Source of the DNA: Rhizophlyctis rosea
Lineage: Eukaryota; Chytridiomycota; Chytridiomycetes; Rhizophlyctidales; Rhizophlyctidaceae
Reading direction: 5' to 3'
NCBI GenBank assembly: GCA_027596075.1
Contig: JADGJC010000530.1
Span: 1 to 17,074 of the forward strand
Length of the DNA stretch: 17,074 nt
In this document: positions 11,282 through 17,074 of the stretch, piece after piece
Position numbering within the stretch: the first letter of the stretch is position 1
Layout: each line of letters starts with the position of its first letter
Notes under the pieces: model-generated
Databases searched by the model: none
What the model was told of the DNA's origin: nothing
The model's input: the letters and a program-made list of their open reading frames with translations, nothing else
Position numbers and translations under genes: made by a program

Positions 11282-11585
11282 TTTCTTTGTTTTGGAATGT
11301 GAGAAGCAACGCAAAGCAACCGTCACATTCGGTGGCTGCCATCTTGGCAGACATTACATCCATTTCATGCTCGTCGAGTTGTTGGGTATGTTGGCGTCGT
11401 CTCACGACGTGCATCTCTAAGGTAGTAGCTACGCAGGCAGCGAACCCGCAGAAGTTGCAAACGCCGAAAGGTTTCATGCATCAATGAAGTAGCGTAATCA
11501 ACAATAAAGTATCATATATTCCCTTCCCATGACAAGGGAACGCATCAATCCCACACAACAAAAACTCTATCTATCTATTGTACAT
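11282..11585. other. Intergenic stretch at the 3' side of the pyrophosphatase gene
   Basis: No supported gene. An open frame at 11239-11487 on the plus strand starts within the last repeat copy and has no recognisable motif. The stretch next to 11586 should be the 3' UTR of the minus-strand pyrophosphatase gene. A short CTAT microsatellite lies near 11567-11579. Confidence 0.4.
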
Positions 11586-12788
11586 TTACAAGTTGGGCTG
11601 GCCAGAGATGAAGAACCATTTGTGGACTGCAAACGATGTTCGATTAGTACCTTGCACATCAGACCAACCGAGCTTCAGATAATGGGACTTACCAGAAGGC
11701 TCCAGGGGAGCGGCGGGTTGGGGAGAGGCCTGAAGGCAAAAGAAATCCAGTGAGAAGTCAGAATGATTGAAAGAAGTTACGTGTACATACGGCAGGCAAG
11801 GAGGTGTACTGAGCGTCGGAGGTCTCAACACGGTACGGGCTGTCGGAGACAGAGGTGTTGACGCTGCGAGTGGGAAAGCAGGTTCAGCCACATGGATGTA
11901 TGAAGTTACCCAAGTCCAGACGAAATGGCGTCACTCACGTGGCAACATTGTAGTTGTCAGACTTGTTAGGGATTTGCTGGGAGATCAACTTGTGCCAAGC
12001 CTCCCGGCACTCCTCGACGACCTCAGTGGCGTACTTTCGGTTCTTGGCCTCGCCGTTGAAGGCAAAGTTGTTCTCGGGCTTGCCGTCCGGGATCTTGTAG
12101 ATGCGGAACCACTCGTTGGTGGCGCGGAGGAGACCAGGGAGGTGCTTCTCGACGTCCTCGATGTCGTTGAGTTTGGGAGCGAGAGGTCCTCCCATGTCTA
12201 CAATTGGATCTCCTTTGAGTTATCGATTCTCAAAGCCGAAAGCAGGAACCTATTATGAACGAACCTGGGGGAAGGCACCGTACTGAACAGCATGAACCAA
12301 AAGTCAGCACTCATCACTTTGACGTCATAATCATCGCATCAGCAGACACTCACGTTCCAGATGTAACCGTGGTGGGGGAAGCAGTTGCGGACATATCGGA
12401 GCTTGCCCTTCTTCACATCTTGCTTGATGGGGTTGAAGGGCTCGTCCTTGGAGATCTGCAAGAGCAAAAACAAGGTGAACATGCAAGCGCCTTTCAATGA
12501 CCGAATGCGCCTTTCTCGCCACGAACCTCGAGCTTAGCGTTAGACCAACGGGGAATCTCAACAACCATGTTCAAGATGGTCTTCTCCTCGTTCGCGTAGA
12601 GGGGAATGTCGTGGAAGGGGGACACGACCTTTCCGTTGCTGTCCTCTGCAAAAGTTCAACCATCAACATCAGCTCCCTTCCTCGATACGTGGTGTCAATC
12701 CCAAAATCCTCCCCGTCAACCCACCAACGAAAACCCTGTGCTCCAAAGTGTTGGCAGCACCAACAACACGAGTCTTGTACCCAGTCAT
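11586..12788 (-). CDS. IPP1: Soluble (family I) inorganic pyrophosphatase gene, catalytic centre missing and frame shifted
   Basis: Pyrophosphatase hydrolyses PPi to two phosphates and drives biosynthesis in cytosol and nucleus. Exons: 12788-12725, 12645-12527, 12455-12354, 12282-12265 (18-nt exon YGAFPQ), 12197-11939, 11863-11791, 11729-11693 and 11626-11586. Start [19 protein letters not shown]; then [47 protein letters not shown]. The 12197 exon opens with TWED and jumps at once to [14 protein letters not shown], later [19 protein letters not shown]; the end is [12 protein letters not shown]. Against yeast Ipp1 about 60 residues are absent between TWED and PLAP, including the catalytic Asp set (yeast D115, D117, D120, D147, D152). 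The exons sum to 713 nt, one short of a multiple of three, so PLAPK is in another frame than TWED. All other splice phases fit. As written it cannot give active enzyme; assembly error or pseudogene are both possible. Identity is sure. Confidence 0.9.
12186..12190 (-). other. Deletion junction in the pyrophosphatase gene
   Basis: On the minus strand GGACC joins the codons for TWED to those for PLAPK. Relatives have GAC-CCN (Asp-Pro) at both ends of the missing block, so the join lies in a short homology. The expected loss is 180 nt plus one base, assuming the segment was as long as in yeast and contained no intron. Confidence 0.7.
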
Positions 12789-13352
12789 GATAGCCGACGA
12801 TATGAAGCGAAACGGTGTACGTGTGAGTGGCAAGTGCCTATTAAGCAGTGAGATTCGTCGTTGGACCAACAGTGTGGAAGCCAGGATTGCGATCTTGGGA
12901 GAACGAAGATCTATTTTTGGGGGTGCAAGAGCTCGAAGGGCAAGGAACGTTTCTTGGGAAGGTGTGACAGAGATCCAGTCGATAGTGGTGCAAACTTGGG
13001 CGATGACGTGCTGCGCCAGTTGCGCCAAACTGTTGGCCGCCAGTTGCCATGTCAACAACTGGCTGTCCATAGGTCCGGACACTTATTTGCCTTCCATTGA
13101 TTCTAAGTCTATGTTCTCACCATTCCCACCCATATGAAGATGAAGGACACACCAGCATGACCACACCAAAGAATGCAAAAAGAAATGAGATATCGGATAT
13201 ATTTTACCAAACCCACATAAACAAAACCATAGCTCCCTCACACATCCGGCCCTCTCCACTTCCTCCTTCTCCCACCAGAATCAGAAAAAAAGCAAGAATC
13301 ATGAAACCACTCATCCAGCCCCTCTAAGCAAAAGCTACCATTTACCTAATCT
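12789..13352. other. Intergenic region: pyrophosphatase promoter and clathrin 3' UTR
   Basis: The 564 bp between two minus-strand genes should hold the promoter of the pyrophosphatase gene (left end) and the 3' UTR of the clathrin gene (right end). Open frames on both strands overlap one another and show no motif. I saw no repeat or RNA gene here. Confidence 0.5.
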
Positions 13353-16300
13353 TTAAAAGCCCCCAAACCCATTCACCCCCGCATAACTCCCAGGCTGCTG
13401 CATCCCGATCGCACCCGGCCCACCCATGCCACCACCATATCCGGCAGGTGCCCCGCCATATCCACCTCCCGGTGCGCCGCCGTATGTGATCATCAGAGGG
13501 TTGCCGAGTCCACCGCCGAGAGGAAGGGTCGCTTCTGCAAGTTTGTTGGAAATGAGAATGTCAACGCTCTCGCACTCACACTGAATTCAAATGCGTAACA
13601 AAACCAGAAGACACCAGAAACACACCTTGCTTCTCCTTCTCCTCCTCCTTCACACTCCTCTCCGCATTAGCCTTCTCCAAAACCTCAACCTTCCCCATCA
13701 ACTCCCTAACAACCTGAATATAATACGGCATCGCAAAATCTCCCAACCCATTCCTCCACGCAACCTCCATAACAACATCCGGCTTCAACAAATCATAACA
13801 CTGGTACAAACACGCAGCAAAATTCTCCTTCTTCCCATTATCAATGAAGAACTGCAACAGCTCCTCCGCCAATTCCGGGTCCCGACTCTCCCCAACCGTC
13901 TCCATCGCGTCCTTGTACAGCTTGTCCTGCTTCGACAGCGCAACACTCTGGCGCCACCGCTTGTTCTTTTTGTACAGGTGCGCCGCGATGCGTCGGAACT
14001 CGAGGAGCTCGTGCTTCTCCAGGCGCTGCGCGAGGGCGAGGTTGTCAAAGTTGTTGAAGTGGTCGATCGAGTCGCGGAGGGATTTGTAGTCTTCTTCTTC
14101 GATGAGAAGGTCGTTGTAGGCGGTGTTGACGGCTTGGTTGTTGGCTTGTTGCACGGCAATCAGGTAGGGTTGGATCAGGGGTAGGTTGTTGGTCTTTTGG
14201 AACATTTGGACGACGCGGGTGTGGTCGACGCGGGGGGTGAGTGCAGTCAACAGGTCGTTGATCAGCAAAGGTTGCTCGTCCAAGTAGAAGCGGAGGGCCT
14301 GGCAGCATTGAGTCAGACAAAGCGTTGCAAAACCCAAAAACCCACTGAAGGAGAAAACAAACCTTGTAATAAATCTCCAAATTCGCAACCTTCACAATGA
14401 CATCCTTGAAGTTAGCATGCTCCCACGCATCCGCCGAATGCGCCATAATCGTCAAGGCCGCATTGTCAAACTCATCATAGTGGGTGTACAAGAACACCAG
14501 CTCGGACCACAAATGCGCCGTCTCGGTCGCACGGATGACCTTCGGGATGTTGATGCGCTGCCAGAACAGGCGGAGGTGCTCCATGAGCTTCTCGGGCCGG
14601 TACTTGCTGTACAAGATCGCCAACTCCGTGAACATGCCCATGTGTGCGCGCTCGAGACCGAGACCGGCTTCGAGGAGGGACATGAGCTCGTCGAAGAAGC
14701 CGCGGCGTTCGTAGAGGCGGATAAGGGCCTGTGCGTACGATTGTTATACCCCGTCCAATCGTAGAATGGAACTGTCACAACATACCTCAAGCTCCTCAGC
14801 ATGGATGATCAAATGCAAAGCACAAATCTGCGCAAGACGGAACTCGTTGTTCTCCACGCACGCAGCGTTGACTTCCTTCCAGACCCTGTGCACAAAGTAT
14901 GTCAGTCAATCCCGTCCATTCACAACTCACTCCACACTCCATAACGCCAACATACTTGGTAGAGTTGGCCTTGCGAGCACAATCAACCGCAGCCTGGTAC
15001 TCGTTCAAATACACCAACGTGCTCGCCAACCTCGCCCAGTTGGAAACATTGTTGAACAGGATCTTGGCCGCCTCGTACATCTTCTCCTCGAACGCCCTCT
15101 CACCAACGGCTCCAATCTATTCCCGCAAGGCGAACACAAAATTTTATGAGAATCCCCACAAAGCACACGTCCAACTTGATGACCAAAGCCCCATACCTGA
15201 GCAATGTTGGGACTAGAAATAAACTCCTCCAAATCCGCCAACCGACCCGTCTTCGCAAACGCAAAGATGAGCTCGCTCTCAATCGACGGCTCGCGGACCT
15301 TCTTGCGCGCCATCTGGAGGTACCGAACAAGGTCCTCATACTTGTTCGCCCTCTCAGCAACAGCAATGACCTCATTGAAGTCCGTCGCGTCGTCGGCCTT
15401 GATGTACGAGTCTACCGCGACGACCATAAGTACAAATGAACTCATGTGAATGCTTTCAAATATGCCCGATTACCCACCAACAGCCTCCTTAACCAACTCG
15501 TGATGCAACTGAGCCTTCCCCAACTTGCTCCACACATCCCCCTGGTCCACCCGCTCGGCATACTCGTACGCCCGGTCAAGGTTGACCAAGTTTGTCAAGA
15601 GGACGTTGACGGCCTCGCCGTGCTGGTCGTACTTCTTGTAAATGGCGAAAGCTTCTTCGTACAGCTCGCTGCCGACGGCGATGTTGGCAATGTCGGGGGC
15701 GTCAAAGTTGTCGAGACGGTTGATGTAGTCCATCACGCGGGTTTTGTCAGCCTGTTCAAGCGATTGATGGGTTAATCCATAGGTCGGTGTGGAAGTCCCC
15801 CACACGCGAGCATGCGCCCAGGGGAGTGCAACATACCTTAATGGCAGTGAGAATCAACAAGTTCTGCAAGTTGCGGTTATCACTAAACGCACTCCCCTCC
15901 AAAACCAACTTCTCCAAAAGCTCAATAAGCTCATTCGGCAAATCAGCCGCCATGAACGCCTTGACCGTAATCGACACATCCTCCGGGTCCTGCGTCTCCG
16001 GAAGCGCCGTCGCCACCACCTGATCAACCAACTGCCTCCGGTACGGGTTGGAGGGAATCAAAACCGTGTTCCACAACTCGGGATCCCGGCGCTTGACCAA
16101 GTACCGTGCCTGGTGCTTGAACATGGAGTTCTCGCTCGTGATGCGGATGAGCTCCTGGTCGCATTGTCCTCGTTCGTACGCGATGAAGGCCAAGTACGGG
16201 TCGCGCTTCTCGCAGTATTTGCCGACAACCATGGCGTCATAGAACTGTTAAACAGAAACGCACTCCCATTAACACCATATATCTTCACCGGATATCAGCG

Positions 16301-17074
16301 GAAGACAAACAAATGGCAATACCAACGCACCTGGTTTTCCTTCAAAAACTGCTCCGCATTATTGTTCGTATCAATATAAATCTTCGCAATAGCATTGAAC
16401 AAACTCGGCTCCGTGCTCCCCTCCTTAATCCTATTCTCCAAGAACGGACTCAACAACTTCAACCGATTCCTCTTCTCAACCTCATCACAAAGCTCATCAA
16501 ACGGAACATTGCCCCGAATGCTCAACAACAAAGTCTTAATAACCGTCTCGTCACAATCAACATCCAAAAGCGCCCCAATGACCTGCGGCGTGCGCGTCGA
16601 GTTGACCTTCTGCACGTAGATCTCGATGTACTTGTAGAGGTTGTTCTGGTAGAGAAAGAGCACGAGGTCGTGCACGTAGTTGAAGCGGTCGCAGACGATG
16701 ATGAGGGGGAGTTGGTCGGAGAGTTTGGCTTCTTTGAGGAAGGTCTTGACGCGCTCCGGGTCGTAGACGTTGCTTTCGCGGCAGATGCGCTCGACTTCTT
16801 TGAGTTGGCCTGTCCGGCAGGCGGCCTGGATGTACTTGAAGTGGACTTCGGGGTCTTGGCTGAAGTTCACGACGGAGCCGAGATAGTAGTAAAGACCTAA
16901 AATCGCCCCGATAAGTCATCTTGTCAACCACATGCAAAAATCGTCTTCCGTTATCATTCCTTCTTACCTTCGAAGCTCTTGAACGACTCGAACAAATCAA
17001 TCAACTTGGCAGGACCAAGCTGCTCAGAGTACTTGGTGGCGATCTGCACCACGATCTGGAGGTTCTGCCGGATG
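13353..17074 (-). CDS. CHC1: Clathrin heavy chain (C-terminal two thirds; 5' part beyond the window)
   Basis: Ten exons in frame: 17074-16968 (partial), 16896-16331, 16244-15837, 15751-15478, 15411-15197, 15116-14956, 14885-14786, 14728-14363, 14298-13626 and 13534-13353, about 1,016 codons; introns 57-91 bp. The protein starts here at [20 protein letters not shown], near residue 660 of a roughly 1,675-aa chain, and covers the distal and proximal leg repeats (alpha-helical CHCR): [98 protein letters not shown]. The trimerisation region ends in a coil of Glu/Lys, then a Gly-rich tail finishing NGFGGF. The tail segment NPLMITYGG resembles the QLMLT motif used by Hsc70 for uncoating. Clathrin triskelia coat endocytic and Golgi vesicles. 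The last donor (GTGTGT at 13625) is less typical than the others. Confidence 0.95.

Noticed and set aside
11567..11579. CTAT microsatellite
   Set aside because: Only about three units, within the normal range of chance.
13591..14184. Long plus-strand open frame opposite the clathrin exon
   Set aside because: It is the antisense of a well-conserved clathrin exon, and its Leu/Val-rich composition follows from the codon use of the real gene.
16313..16900. Plus-strand open frame of 195 codons
   Set aside because: It is an antisense shadow of a clathrin heavy chain exon with no motif of its own.

Overview
The window is nuclear DNA of a fungus. It holds five intron-rich protein-coding genes with short spliceosomal introns (about 53-91 bp, mostly GTRNGT...YAG), and the proteins are recognisably fungal or generally eukaryotic. 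A retained DDX41 orthologue and a membrane-anchored GH26-like hydrolase would fit an early-diverging fungus such as a chytrid, but the lineage is inference.

Layout. (1) 1-680, minus: the 5' part of a gene with an N-terminal 'ISHSW..LFLDL' domain of unknown function. It runs off the left edge, and its frame ends at 159 and seems to resume shifted. (2) 1417-3875, minus: a complete ten-exon DDX41 DEAD-box helicase gene (623 aa). (3) 3876-6093: a 2.2-kb intergenic stretch between divergent genes, with a nested palindrome and a likely 5'-UTR intron of the next gene. (4) 6094-9014, plus: a four-exon, 912-aa type II membrane protein with a GH26-like domain outside the membrane. (5) 9015-11585: 2.6 kb without a convincing gene but dense in hairpin-forming DNA, ending in a roughly 640-bp composite array of two palindromic repeat families separated by G-rich stretches. 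(6) 11586-12788, minus: a soluble family I inorganic pyrophosphatase gene whose catalytic centre (about 60 codons) is absent, with the downstream frame shifted. (7) 13353-17074, minus: the 3' two thirds of a clathrin heavy chain gene.

The genes are functionally unrelated (splicing helicase, wall or glycan hydrolase, pyrophosphate removal, vesicle coat), as usual for a fungal chromosome. The two things most worth a second look are the composite hairpin array, where some base changes preserve pairing, and the precise internal loss in an otherwise well-conserved pyrophosphatase gene, which is either an assembly error or a real gene-killing deletion.
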